This document shows, piece after piece, positions 36,038 through 45,334 of a DNA stretch of 64,000 nt. Within the stretch, counting starts at the first letter, position 1. Each line of letters begins with the position of its first letter. The notes under the pieces were generated by a model. The model had not been told where the DNA came from and made no database searches. It saw only the letters and a list, made by a program, of their open reading frames with translations. The stretch is taken from NCBI GenBank assembly GCA_947476295.1, contig CANJQC010000004.1, positions 1 through 64,000 on the forward strand, in the 5' to 3' direction. Both the position numbers and the translations under genes were made by a program. Origin of the DNA: Planctomycetaceae bacterium. GTDB lineage: Bacteria > Planctomycetota > Planctomycetia > Planctomycetales > Planctomycetaceae.

Positions 36038-38173
36038 CTACCTTGCAGCGGCCTGAGCTTCCAGTTCCTTTTTGCGGCGTTCCAGAATTTCGTCCCGCAG
36101 GCCGCGCGGAACCTGGCGGTATGCGAGGAATTCCATCGTGAACGTCCCTTTGCCCTGAGTCATTGATCGCAGTTCGTTCGCATAGTCGAACATGCTGGAC
36201 AGCGGTGCTTCGGCATTAATCACGCAGACTCCGCCGTTGACTTCCGAACCCGTGACCATACCTCGCTTACTGGAAATATGCCCGGTGATCTGGCCCTGGT
36301 ATTCGTCTGGGCACTCGATTTCCAGTTTCATGATCGGTTCCTGCAGTGCCATGTCGGCCTTTTTCAGGGTTTCACGCATACAGCCAATGCCCGCGATCTT
36401 GAACGCCATTTCGGACGAGTCGACGTCGTGATAGCCACCGTCCTGCAGTCGCATTCGGACGCCCACGACTTCGTATTCGCCTAGCGGTCCCTTGACCAGA
36501 CTGAGTTGGAACCCGGCGTCAACCGGAGCGATGAACTCACGCGGAATTCGTCCGCCACTGACCTCATCCACAAACTCATAGGCCGTCTCAAAGTTATCCG
36601 GTAACGGTTCCAAGACACCTACGATGTGAGCGTACTGACCGGAACCGCCCGACTGTTTCTTGTGCTTGTAATTGAACTCGACCGACTTTGTAGGGCATTC
36701 GCGATAGGCCACGCGAGGTTCGCCGACGATACACTCACACTTGTACTCGCGTTTAATGCGTTCGACGTAGATTTCGAGGTGCAACTGACCCATACCGGCG
36801 ATCAGCGTCTGCCCGGTTTCTTCATCAGTCAGAACCCGGAATGTCGGGTCTTCGCGGCGGAACCGTTCCAGCGCTTTGCTGAGCTTGTCCGCGTCGTCCC
36901 GTTTCTTCGGTTCAATGGACAGTCGGATCACGGCCTGAGCCACGAAAATATTCTCAAGCGACAGGTGCAGACCATCGGCAGTGAAGGTATCCCCTGAAGC
37001 ACAATCGACACCGACGATCGAGATAATGTCACCCGCTTCGGCAGAATCGATGTCTTCACGATCATTCGCATGCATTCGCACAAGGCGACCAAAGCGAACG
37101 GTACGGCCTGTTCGGGCGTTAATATACGACTGACCTTTGACAATTTTCCCCTGATAAATGCGGGTGTAGGTCAGCTGGCCGAAACTTTCGACGACGGTCT
37201 TGAAAGCCATGGCCACCATGGGAGCATCGTTGGAATCGCTCAACAGCACTCTGGGATGCTTACCATCTTCGCCGACCGGCTTGCCATAGTCGTTCGCGTA
37301 CTTATCGCGGTCCGGAGGACACGGAAGAAAACGCACGACGGCGTCCAGTGCTTCCTGCACGCCCTTATCTTTGTAGGCGGTCCCCATCAGCACCGGCACG
37401 ATCTGCTGAGCCAGCGTTGCCCGGCGGATCACCGCGCGGATCTGGTCAACACTGACTTCAGATTCTTCCAGCAGCGCGGCCATCAGGTCGTCATCATGCA
37501 GTGACAATTCCTCGAGCATGTCGCGGCGAGCTTTTTCAGCGGCGTCCTTGTACTGATCGGGGATTGGTTTACGTATTACGTCGCCGCCTTTTTCGCCTTC
37601 GAAGTAGACGGCTTCCATTTTGATCAGATCGACCACGCCCTCGAATGCGGATTCCAGGCCCATCGGGATCTGCAGTGGAACGGCATTACATCGCAGTTTG
37701 TCTTTCATCGCCGCCATCACTTTGCCCGGATTGGCTCCGATGCGGTCCATCTTATTGATGAAGGCCAGACGCGGCACACCATAGCGGCGCATCTGACGGT
37801 CCACGGTCAGCGATTGACTTTGCACGCCGCCGACTGCACACAGAACCAGAATCGCACCATCCAAGACTCGCAGGCTGCGTTCCACTTCGACGGTGAAGTC
37901 CACGTGCCCGGGAGTATCAATGATGTTAATCGGATGTTCGATCCCGGTTTCTTCGTCTTTCCACTGCACGCGTGTGGCAGCGGACGTGATCGTAATTCCG
38001 CGCTCGCGTTCAAGGTCCATATGGTCCATCGTCGCGCCGCCGTCGCCACCTTTCACTTCACGAATCTTGTGAATGCGTCCGGAGTAGTACAGAATTCGCT
38101 CGGTCAACGTGGTTTTCCCCGAGTCGATGTGGGCCGAAATGCCAATGTTGCGAAGCAGGGAAATGTCAGCCAT
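36038..38173 (-). CDS. fusA: Translation elongation factor G (spd/mitochondrial-like type)
   Basis: A 711-residue ribosomal translocase GTPase. G1 is 'AHIDSGKTT', with Ser in place of the Ala of canonical bacterial EF-G. Switch I and G2 read 'GGATMDHMDLERERGITITSA', G3 is 'DTPGHVDF', and G4 is 'NKMD'. All five domains are present, to the usual end. The AHIDSGKT variant and the KGGDGGATMD pattern are those of spdEFG/mitochondrial EF-G1-like proteins, known from planctomycetes, spirochaetes and some deltaproteobacteria. It stands alone, outside an str operon (no rpsL, rpsG or tuf nearby), also as expected for that group. A GAGGA box precedes the start. Confidence 0.95.
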   Translation of the reverse strand: MADISLLRNIGISAHIDSGKTTLTERILYYSGRIHKIREVKGGDGGATMDHMDLERERGITITSAATRVQWKDEETGIEHPINIIDTPGHVDFTVEVERSLRVLDGAILVLCAVGGVQSQSLTVDRQMRRYGVPRLAFINKMDRIGANPGKVMAAMKDKLRCNAVPLQIPMGLESAFEGVVDLIKMEAVYFEGEKGGDVIRKPIPDQYKDAAEKARRDMLEELSLHDDDLMAALLEESEVSVDQIRAVIRRATLAQQIVPVLMGTAYKDKGVQEALDAVVRFLPCPPDRDKYANDYGKPVGEDGKHPRVLLSDSNDAPMVAMAFKTVVESFGQLTYTRIYQGKIVKGQSYINARTGRTVRFGRLVRMHANDREDIDSAEAGDIISIVGVDCASGDTFTADGLHLSLENIFVAQAVIRLSIEPKKRDDADKLSKALERFRREDPTFRVLTDEETGQTLIAGMGQLHLEIYVERIKREYKCECIVGEPRVAYRECPTKSVEFNYKHKKQSGGSGQYAHIVGVLEPLPDNFETAYEFVDEVSGGRIPREFIAPVDAGFQLSLVKGPLGEYEVVGVRMRLQDGGYHDVDSSEMAFKIAGIGCMRETLKKADMALQEPIMKLEIECPDEYQGQITGHISSKRGMVTGSEVNGGVCVINAEAPLSSMFDYANELRSMTQGKGTFTMEFLAYRQVPRGLRDEILERRKKELEAQAAAR

Positions 38174-38882
38174 TGCAAAAAGATCCTCAACGTGGAAAAT
38201 TAGATACTGAAACAGTTACAGAAACCTAGGCGGTGTTCCTAGGAATCGTTGCCTTACGAAAATCCGTCGTCAGTTAAACTGACCGTCAAAAAATGCCCCT
38301 GTCAAACTGACGAAGTCCGCTGTCTGGGTACTCAGTGCTTGCATCCCGCACGAAAAAACCACGGGGATTCAACCTGTCACATTGAAAAGCGGTCCGAAGA
38401 CTTACCTTTCAACAGGCTCGCAGGACCAAAGTCGACTGCAATCAGGTCAAACATCTCGCACTGTTGCTAGCTGTTTCCAACCATGCCGCAGGATACGATC
38501 TGAGCGAATAACGACAGCAGAACTGGCGAAAATCCACCGCCATCAGCGCACATATGTACATAATCTCGGCATCCGAGACGGCAGATGGTATCGACGCGAA
38601 TTCGCTTTCGAAAGAGGAAGAGCGGCGAATTCACGGAACTGGAGTCCGTTTCCGTGGACGGGAAAACTGTGTCAGGAGCCTTCCTCCTGAACAGATATCG
38701 GTCAGGTGCAGGGTGAATATGGCGGGAAAGGAAAGCGGGCGAGTCATCGTTGCGGGTATCGATGACTCGCCAGTGGGGAACGCGGGCTGTTGCAACAGTG
38801 CGATTGTCGTCAGGAGGAAACAACTTTCGCCCGAATGCTCTGGTCAATTGACTCGGCCAAGAGCATTCTCTGCAGATGAAGT
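38174..38882. other. Long intergenic region upstream of EF-G
   Basis: About 700 bases between fusA and the secreted peptidase, both leftward. Presumably includes the fusA promoter. Frames up to ~126 codons exist but none resembles a family, and no repeat or RNA element was recognised. Confidence 0.5.
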
Positions 38883-40298
38883 TCAGAACGACTTCTTTTG
38901 CCTAGGAAATCCGGCCCACTGCGGAGTGCTGCCGGAATTTCCACATCGCTCCCTGGGAAGGAGGACACCATTCAATTCGACCGATTTTTCTGCCGATTCA
39001 ACTGCCGACAATACTGCATTTGAGACTCTCGCTGAGCCGGTGCGTTCCAATTGGCGTCGCGGTTCGACACTTTCAAGCAGGTGGTCATCCTCCGATTTGC
39101 TGAAGCGATCTGCGTCTTCTGGCGGATCGGTAGAGGAATCTCTAATCGACATGCCCGGTTTGACGCTGTATTTGTCGTACGGTATTTCCGGATCCACAAG
39201 CTTGCGCACTGTCGCGTCAGGCGAGCTTGGCACTGGTGCGGCGAACGAGGCTTCCCGATTAGTTGAGACATGTTTGGATCGAGTCTCATTGTTTTCAACG
39301 CTGGCATCTCGATCTCTGGCTTTTGCTTCGGGCCTGACCATTGGTGCTGGCACCGCGACTGGCTTCACACGCTGCAGATCAGGACTCTGAAGCCGAACCG
39401 TTGCGCCTTCGAGCGAACGACGCGGTTTTAATACGGAAGGCTGCGTTAATGGGTCTGCTACCATCTCCGGACGAGCGGTCGCCTGAGATAAAGATTCCGG
39501 TGAATCCTCATTCGCTGCCAGCATTTGATCTCGCGGCAACGTTAGTTTCGGCATGCCAGCCAATACCCAGCCCTGCCAGTTATGTTCCAGCGATTCAATG
39601 CCTTCGTGATCAAAGTTTGTGCGGATAGCATCTTCCCAGCTTCCGCGTTCGCCATCGGAAATGAATTTCAGATACGCATGACGCCCTTTCTGCTGCACCA
39701 GAAAGTCAGCGAGGGCATATCCCTGAGCATACAACGTCAGCATGGGACGTTGTCCGCGGGGATATTCTTTCATAGCCAACAGATCCCGCAATGAGATCAA
39801 TTCATGCTTATTGCGAATGATTTCGTTCAACAGAGACAACTGTTTCAGCTGTTCCGAACGGTGTTCAAACAACGTCGCCGCGCCTTCATCCGCCCAGCGA
39901 GGCAGCGGACGGCGAAAATGACAGGCGAAGATCGTATGATTAATTTCATGCGGCAGTACGGAATCCAGAATTCGTTCCAGCGATCCCTGCACCTCCATTC
40001 GCCAGTTGAGCACTTCGCCGCGCACGAATTGAAACGTCGTCTGCCCGCCCGCTCCCAGCGCACCTTCATTGACCCGAATTTTGCAGGGACGGCTCCAGTT
40101 CGGCAGCGGTTTGCCCAGCCAGAAAATTGCGAGTTGCTGGCGATAAACTTCCGCCGCCTTGCCAACCTGTTCGGCGACATCCGGCCGATCAGCGGTGACA
40201 GCAAAATTGACGGTCTGAAACGTTGCGGCTTCAGTCGTGGTGCAAGCAGCAACCAACGATAGTGCCACGGTCAGACATCGCAGTATTCGAGCGTCCAT
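38883..40298 (-). CDS. Secreted gluzincin-like metallopeptidase
   Basis: A 471-residue exported protein with an N-terminal signal peptide ('CLTVALSLVAACTTTEA'). The peptidase domain carries 'VLPHEINHTIF' (HExxH near residue 115) and, about 20 residues later, 'RWADEGAATLFE', supplying the Glu third zinc ligand of MA-clan (gluzincin) enzymes. The rest of the core ('LYAQGYALADFLV', 'GRHAYLKFI') is that of a peptidase MA-like family. The C-terminal ~220 residues are low-complexity, Ser/Pro/Arg-rich and not recognised. The start at ATG 40298 is used; GTG 40304 is an alternative. Substrate unknown. Confidence 0.85.
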   Translation of the reverse strand: MDARILRCLTVALSLVAACTTTEAATFQTVNFAVTADRPDVAEQVGKAAEVYRQQLAIFWLGKPLPNWSRPCKIRVNEGALGAGGQTTFQFVRGEVLNWRMEVQGSLERILDSVLPHEINHTIFACHFRRPLPRWADEGAATLFEHRSEQLKQLSLLNEIIRNKHELISLRDLLAMKEYPRGQRPMLTLYAQGYALADFLVQQKGRHAYLKFISDGERGSWEDAIRTNFDHEGIESLEHNWQGWVLAGMPKLTLPRDQMLAANEDSPESLSQATARPEMVADPLTQPSVLKPRRSLEGATVRLQSPDLQRVKPVAVPAPMVRPEAKARDRDASVENNETRSKHVSTNREASFAAPVPSSPDATVRKLVDPEIPYDKYSVKPGMSIRDSSTDPPEDADRFSKSEDDHLLESVEPRRQLERTGSARVSNAVLSAVESAEKSVELNGVLLPRERCGNSGSTPQWAGFPRQKKSF

Positions 40299-40557
40299 GC
40301 TCACCCTGTGCGTCGTTTAAAGAAAAATTTATCGGCAACGAATCCTTTCGTCGCTCCGTTTCGAATCAGCCGCAAATGCCGAACCGGTCTATTCTCTTGA
40401 TCACATTTTTTGCCTGCGGCAGAATCGCAATTCCTTTCTCAAAAAGTACTTGCGACATCCAGCATTTGTTTCGATGATCTGCCGAGGCAGACATTTGAAC
40501 TTCGGCAGATTCTGCAGAAGTTACATAAATTGTCGATTTTACATCCAGAGCAATCCC

Positions 40558-41397
40558 ATGAAAATTCGAAAAGCTGTCATCACGGCGGCTGGTGATCATC
40601 ACGCCCGACTGCCACTTCAGACTCTCGTCGATCGCCGCGGCGAGATTCGCACGGCGTTGCGGCTGATGCTGGATGAGGTCGTTGATTCCGGGATCGAAGA
40701 GGTCGCGATCATCGTTCGCCCCGGACAACAGGATCCATACCTTACCGCTGCAGGGCCTCATGCTTCGCGACTGGTCTTTTTTGAACAGTCCAATCCACGA
40801 GGTTACGGTGATGCGATTCTGCGAGCCCGTGATTTCGGAGCCGGTGAAGCGTTTCTGCATCTCGTCTCGGACCATCTGTACCTCAGCCGCACCGACCGCC
40901 TGTGCGCTCAGCAACTGGTCGAAGCCGCCACGAAATATGAATGCTCTGTGTCTGCGATTCAGCCAACGCGCGAAAACGAAGTCGCGTTCTTCGGTACAGT
41001 CGGCGGAACTCCCCTGGCTCAGTCGGACAACCTGTACGAAGTCAACACCGTGATCGAAAAGCCCACGCCAACGATCGCCGAGCAACGCCTGATCGTGGCC
41101 GGGCAACGCGCGGGCTACTATCTGTGCATGTTTGGAATGCATGTTCTCACACCGACGGTATTAACGCTGCTGCAAAGGTCACTCGACACTGCACCTCCCG
41201 GACAAAATATCGACCTGAGCAGTTCATTGAATCAACTTGCCCGGACCGAACGCTTTCTCGCGCTCGAAATCGACGGGTCTCGTTACAACATCAGCTACAA
41301 GTACGGCTTGCTGCTGGCTCAGCTCGCATTTTCACTCAGCGGTGATGATCGGGATCTGATCCTGACAGAATTAGTGACTCTGTTGGCGGCCAAATAA
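40558..41397 (+). CDS. GalU-like nucleotidyltransferase with degenerate active-site loop
   Basis: A 279-residue protein of the NTP-transferase (GalU/RmlA) fold. The N-terminal strand 'RKAVITAAG' is normal, but the following loop, normally GxGTR-x(5)-PK, is 'GDHHARLPLQTLVDRRG' with neither the Arg nor the Lys in place. Later landmarks remain: 'EVAIIVRPGQ', 'RGYGDAILRARDF', 'HLVSDHLYLS' where LGDD is usual, and 'VIEKPTP'. So it probably binds a sugar nucleotide but may not catalyse transfer. The next gene, 161 bases downstream and codirectional, is a kinase/UDP-sugar pyrophosphorylase fusion, which suggests a regulatory or partner role. It is divergent from the secreted peptidase. Confidence 0.75.
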   Translation: MKIRKAVITAAGDHHARLPLQTLVDRRGEIRTALRLMLDEVVDSGIEEVAIIVRPGQQDPYLTAAGPHASRLVFFEQSNPRGYGDAILRARDFGAGEAFLHLVSDHLYLSRTDRLCAQQLVEAATKYECSVSAIQPTRENEVAFFGTVGGTPLAQSDNLYEVNTVIEKPTPTIAEQRLIVAGQRAGYYLCMFGMHVLTPTVLTLLQRSLDTAPPGQNIDLSSSLNQLARTERFLALEIDGSRYNISYKYGLLLAQLAFSLSGDDRDLILTELVTLLAAK

Positions 41398-41408
41398 CAG
41401 CATCTGAA

Positions 41409-41529
41409 CGGCGAGCGGCAGTCCTCCGAGCACACGCCGGTTGGAAAGTATCGTAGCTCGGTGGGCTGAAGCCCAACCGCTCGCCGAAGACGCATCCCGG
41501 AAATTCCTCGCCATTGGCTCGAGTCAAAC
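41409..41529. repeat. Degenerate palindromic repeat cluster
   Basis: Outer arms 41409-41418 (CGGCGAGCGG) and 41477-41486 (CCGCTCGCCG) pair perfectly. An inner palindrome lies around 41462-41475 (TGGGCTGAAGCCCA). The left part resembles the arms of the 62648-62749 element. At 41506-41529 is a half-copy of the 22863-22922 element. So fragments of at least two families sit in one gap between the two sugar-nucleotide genes. Confidence 0.6.
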
Positions 41530-41558
41530 GAATCCCTGTAACTGACCAAAGTACACCC

Positions 41559-44500
41559 ATGAACCTTCTCTCCATCATCACTTCCACCGACTCTACTGTC
41601 CGCAATCGCTCGCTCGACGTTGCCTGTCTCGGCCTGTCCCTCGACGAACTCTTGCGCGAAGGTCAGCATCTCGATGAGTATCGGCGAGGCTGCGACAACC
41701 TGTACAATTGCGTTCGCTGTCTCTTCTTTCTCTACGCGATTCACCGCTTTCATCTGCCGATTCAGCTTGCTGGCCGTGAAAGCGGACGCATCCCGTACGG
41801 CGGCTATGAGCACATGCTCAATCGCCGATATCCGGAAGCCATTGATGTCTTTCTGTCGCGTCTGTTGACTGATGGCCCATCCGTTTCACTCTCCAGCGCG
41901 CTGGGCGAAGCCTATCATCGGCTGGCGTTTCAGACGCTGGCGGATCAGGTGCGCCGAAGCGTGCGGACTGTCCGAGGCAACCAATGGATGTTTCGTACCG
42001 GGCATCCGGCTGATGTACCGCTGCGTATCCGTCCCGAGCTGCTGACCATCGACGAAAGTACCAACAGCTATCCGATCCTCCGTGAACGCACGGCTGTCCG
42101 GATGGATTTTACGCACAGCGGCTGGAGCGACATCTTTTTCCTCGGCATGGATTATCCGGAAGGTGCGAAGGTAATCAATGCGTCGATTGATCTGGCCGTG
42201 CGGGGTCGCCACCAGAAACCAGAACCACCCATTGACTGCAGTCTGCGCGTCATCGACGAACCAGTGTTACGACTCATCAGTATTGACCTCGATGCGAAAG
42301 TCGAAATCCGCGAGATCAATGAAGTGTTCGACTTCGCCCGCGACTATCTCGGCCTCATTAAAGGCGCGGTGATTGCCGCTGGACTGATTCCACCGGGCAT
42401 GGAAGGCTGCGGTGGTAAAATCGCGGATGTATTTTCACGCATGATCGGGCCTGGCCTAGGCCTCGAAATCACCAGTCGAGTCAACGATATCCCAAAGGGC
42501 TCGCGACTGGCAGTGTCCACGAACCTGCTGGGATCGCTGATCTCGATGTGCATGCGGGCCACCAGTCAGGTTTCCGCGTTTACCGGACAACTTGAAGAAT
42601 CCGATCGCCGCATTGTGGCCGCGCGTGCGATTCTGGGAGAATGGATTGGCGGATCAGGCGGCGGATGGCAGGATTCCGGCGGCGTGTGGCCAGGCATCAA
42701 ATTGATTCAGGGTTGCACGGCCGGTCCCGATGATCCGGACTACGGCATCAGCCACGGTCGCTTGATGCCACAGCATCATGTGTTCACTCAGAAAGAAGTC
42801 AGTGACGAAACTCGTCGCCGGTTGCAGGACAGTCTCGTTCTCGTTCACGGCGGCATGGCGCAGAACGTCGGACCGATTCTGGAAATGGTCACCGAGAAAT
42901 ATCTGCTTCGCTGTGAACGCGAATGGGCGGCACGGCAGGATGCCATCGGCCTGCTGGAACAGATCACGGCATCACTCAAAGCGGGCGATATTCCTAGCAT
43001 CGGCCACGCGACGCATCGCAACTTTCACGAACCTCTGCAGGCTATCATTCCGTGGTGCAGCAACGCATACACAGAACGCCTGATTCAGGAATGCCAAGCG
43101 AAGTATGGCCCGCGTTTCTACGGCTTCTGGATGCTCGGCGGCATGGCCGGCGGCGGCATGGGATTCATCTTCGACCCAGCGATCCGCGAAGAAGCGCAGG
43201 GTTGGCTGCAGGCGATGATGCTTGACGTCAAACGCAGCATGGAGGCGAGCGTACCGTTTGCGATGGACCCCGTGGTTTATGACTTCGCCATCAACGACAA
43301 CGGCACGTTCGCCGAACTGCGTCACGACGGTGGTCTGCCGAAAGGCTACCACGCGCTGATGGTTCCGGACTGGCTGCGTCGAGGCCTGCAGCAGCTCACG
43401 CCGATGCTTCGCAACGAACTGGAACGTGTCGGCAATGCGTGCCGCGATTCCGTCGGTGGTGACAATCTTGCATCGCGACTGATCCAGCGGCTTCTGCCTT
43501 CCACATCGAAAGAAGCGCAGCAGGCGGCGCGTCTGGAGGATCTGTTGCGAGAAAACGGCTTCGACCCGATTGCCCACGAACATCTGCGCGAAGACTTGCG
43601 ATCAGGGCGATTGGGGATGTCTCAGAATCGGTTGCCTGCGTCTGTTACCATTGAAGATGTTTCCCACGAAGACGTCATCGAAGCCCGCCGCAATATTCCT
43701 TTGACGGCGATTGAACTTGGACGCGCGGCGATTGTAAATGGCGAAGTCGGTGTGATCTCGCTGGCTGCCGGCGTCGGCAGCCGGTGGACTCAGGGTGCCG
43801 GTGTCGTGAAAGCACTGAATCCATTCTGCAAAATGGGTGGTCATTGGCGTTCGTTTCTGGATATCCACTTCGCCAAAACGCGGCGAGTCGCAAGGGAATT
43901 TGGTATCTCACCACTACATGTCGTGTCGTCGGGTTATCTTACCGATTCTCCAATTCGCGACGCCGTGGAACGACTGAACAAACTCAGTGCTGGCGGCATT
44001 TTCCGAGTTTCCCGCGGTGCATCAGTCGGTCTTCGGATGGTTCCGACTTTGCGTGACCTCCAGTTTACATGGGAAGAAGTCGCCCAGCAGGTATTGGATC
44101 AACAGAAGGAAAAAGTCAGGATCAGTCTGCGGTCCGCATTGATGAACTGGGCTCGCACAGCCGGCGAAGCATCGGACTACACCGACAATCTTTCGTCACA
44201 GTGCATGCACCCGGTCGGCCATTGGTATGAAGTCCCCAACATGCTGCGAAACGGCACATTGCGACAGATGCTGACCGATCGACCGCATTTGAAATACCTG
44301 ATGCTGCACAATATCGATACGCTCGGAGCCAACATCGATGCCGGTTGCCTTGGCCTGCATATTCAGTCCAATGCTGACCTGTCATTCGAAGTCATCAGTC
44401 GCCGTCTGGAAGACCGAGGCGGCGGATTAGCAAGAGTGGATGGCCGAGTCCGTCTCGTGGAAGGCCTCGCTATGCCGCGCGAAGAAGATGAATTCCAGTT

Positions 44501-44867
44501 GTCGTGGTACAACTCACTGACCACGTGGATCGACATCGATCGCCTGCTGTCGGTCTTCGGCCTTGACCGAGCGGCCTTGAGCAATCCAAAACTCGTCGAT
44601 GCCGCTATCCGGGAACTCGGACGCCGCATGCCCACGTACATCACGCTCAAGGACGTCAAGAAACGCTGGGGCCACGGTCAGGAAGACGTGTTCCCGGTAT
44701 CGCAGTTCGAAAAACTCTGGGGCGATATGACAGCCCTCTCGGACGTCAATTGTTCGTTCCTCGTCGTTCCCACACTCCGTGGCCAGCAACTCAAGGACCC
44801 CGCCCAACTTGACGGCTGGTTGCGAGACGGTTCCGCCGCACATGTGGAATCGCTGTGTGCGTGGTAG
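41559..44867 (+). CDS. Fucokinase-like GHMP kinase fused to UDP-sugar pyrophosphorylase
   Basis: A 1102-residue two-enzyme protein. Residues ~1-300 are an unassigned N-terminal part. The GHMP kinase core follows: 'IPKGSRLAVSTNLLGSLI' (near 310, the ATP loop IPKGSGLGTSS of fucokinases, here with changed Gly and Ser residues) and 'GSGGGWQDSGGVWPGIKLIQ' (near 363; fucokinases have GTGGGWQDQ). From ~725 comes a UDPGP-type pyrophosphorylase: 'ISLAAGVGSRWTQGAGVVKAL' (G-loop plus Lys), 'LHNIDTLGANIDAGCLG' and 'DRGGGLARVDGRVRLVEG'. Such proteins would phosphorylate a sugar at C1 and then make UDP-sugar. Order is kinase first, opposite to bacterial FKP. Cytoplasmic. Start 41559 (MNLLSIITST). Its TAG stop overlaps a palindromic repeat. 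Confidence 0.82.
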   Translation: MNLLSIITSTDSTVRNRSLDVACLGLSLDELLREGQHLDEYRRGCDNLYNCVRCLFFLYAIHRFHLPIQLAGRESGRIPYGGYEHMLNRRYPEAIDVFLSRLLTDGPSVSLSSALGEAYHRLAFQTLADQVRRSVRTVRGNQWMFRTGHPADVPLRIRPELLTIDESTNSYPILRERTAVRMDFTHSGWSDIFFLGMDYPEGAKVINASIDLAVRGRHQKPEPPIDCSLRVIDEPVLRLISIDLDAKVEIREINEVFDFARDYLGLIKGAVIAAGLIPPGMEGCGGKIADVFSRMIGPGLGLEITSRVNDIPKGSRLAVSTNLLGSLISMCMRATSQVSAFTGQLEESDRRIVAARAILGEWIGGSGGGWQDSGGVWPGIKLIQGCTAGPDDPDYGISHGRLMPQHHVFTQKEVSDETRRRLQDSLVLVHGGMAQNVGPILEMVTEKYLLRCEREWAARQDAIGLLEQITASLKAGDIPSIGHATHRNFHEPLQAIIPWCSNAYTERLIQECQAKYGPRFYGFWMLGGMAGGGMGFIFDPAIREEAQGWLQAMMLDVKRSMEASVPFAMDPVVYDFAINDNGTFAELRHDGGLPKGYHALMVPDWLRRGLQQLTPMLRNELERVGNACRDSVGGDNLASRLIQRLLPSTSKEAQQAARLEDLLRENGFDPIAHEHLREDLRSGRLGMSQNRLPASVTIEDVSHEDVIEARRNIPLTAIELGRAAIVNGEVGVISLAAGVGSRWTQGAGVVKALNPFCKMGGHWRSFLDIHFAKTRRVAREFGISPLHVVSSGYLTDSPIRDAVERLNKLSAGGIFRVSRGASVGLRMVPTLRDLQFTWEEVAQQVLDQQKEKVRISLRSALMNWARTAGEASDYTDNLSSQCMHPVGHWYEVPNMLRNGTLRQMLTDRPHLKYLMLHNIDTLGANIDAGCLGLHIQSNADLSFEVISRRLEDRGGGLARVDGRVRLVEGLAMPREEDEFQLSWYNSLTTWIDIDRLLSVFGLDRAALSNPKLVDAAIRELGRRMPTYITLKDVKKRWGHGQEDVFPVSQFEKLWGDMTALSDVNCSFLVVPTLRGQQLKDPAQLDGWLRDGSAAHVESLCAW

Positions 44868-44960
44868 GGTGCGTGGAACGCACCGGTTTTTTCGCGTTGC
44901 GTTCCGATGCCGGATGAATCCCCATGCACTCACGGTGTGTTTCGCTGCGCACACCCTAAC
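44864..44960. repeat. TAGGGTG...CACCCTA palindromic element
   Basis: Imperfect inverted repeat that begins inside the stop codon of the fusion gene (GTAGGGTGCG at 44864) and ends ACACCCTAA near 44960. It shares its terminal GTAGGGTG/CACCCTA(C) with the hairpin at 48060-48133, although the interiors differ. The next ~370 bases, to 45334, hold nothing recognisable. Confidence 0.6.
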
Positions 44961-45334
44961 TTGCACCACGGAACTGTAAAACCGCCTCAACTGGCTTCGC
45001 ACTAATCAGAAGCATACACTTGCGGCATACCGGACCGAGTTTATTTCAGCAAGAATGGCTGCAAGACTTGGGCTCTAACAACTGAATCTGACTTTTGCTG
45101 TGACAGATCACGCCGCCCGTGACGAAGTCCTAGCGGATGAGGTGGGCCAGATGAAATCGCTTGTGCAGACGTTTTGCGCGGAAGCAGTCCAGAGCTTTTG
45201 GATGCGTGCCTGGGAATCGCCTCGCGCAGTTGAGTAGTGTATGACTTCGCCTGGGGTTGCGACCACTGAGAGTCGCCTTGTCTGAAAATGTTGAATCTCA
45301 ATTTGAGTTCACTCCCGATTTATTAGGATCAACC

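Noticed and set aside
38554-39390. 278-codon frame opposite the secreted metallopeptidase tail
   Set aside because: It lies antisense to the low-complexity C-terminus of a real gene and shows no protein-like motif.
41398-41558. A small RNA gene in the repeat-rich gap between the two sugar-nucleotide genes
   Set aside because: The secondary structure there is fully explained by remnants of two dispersed palindrome families.
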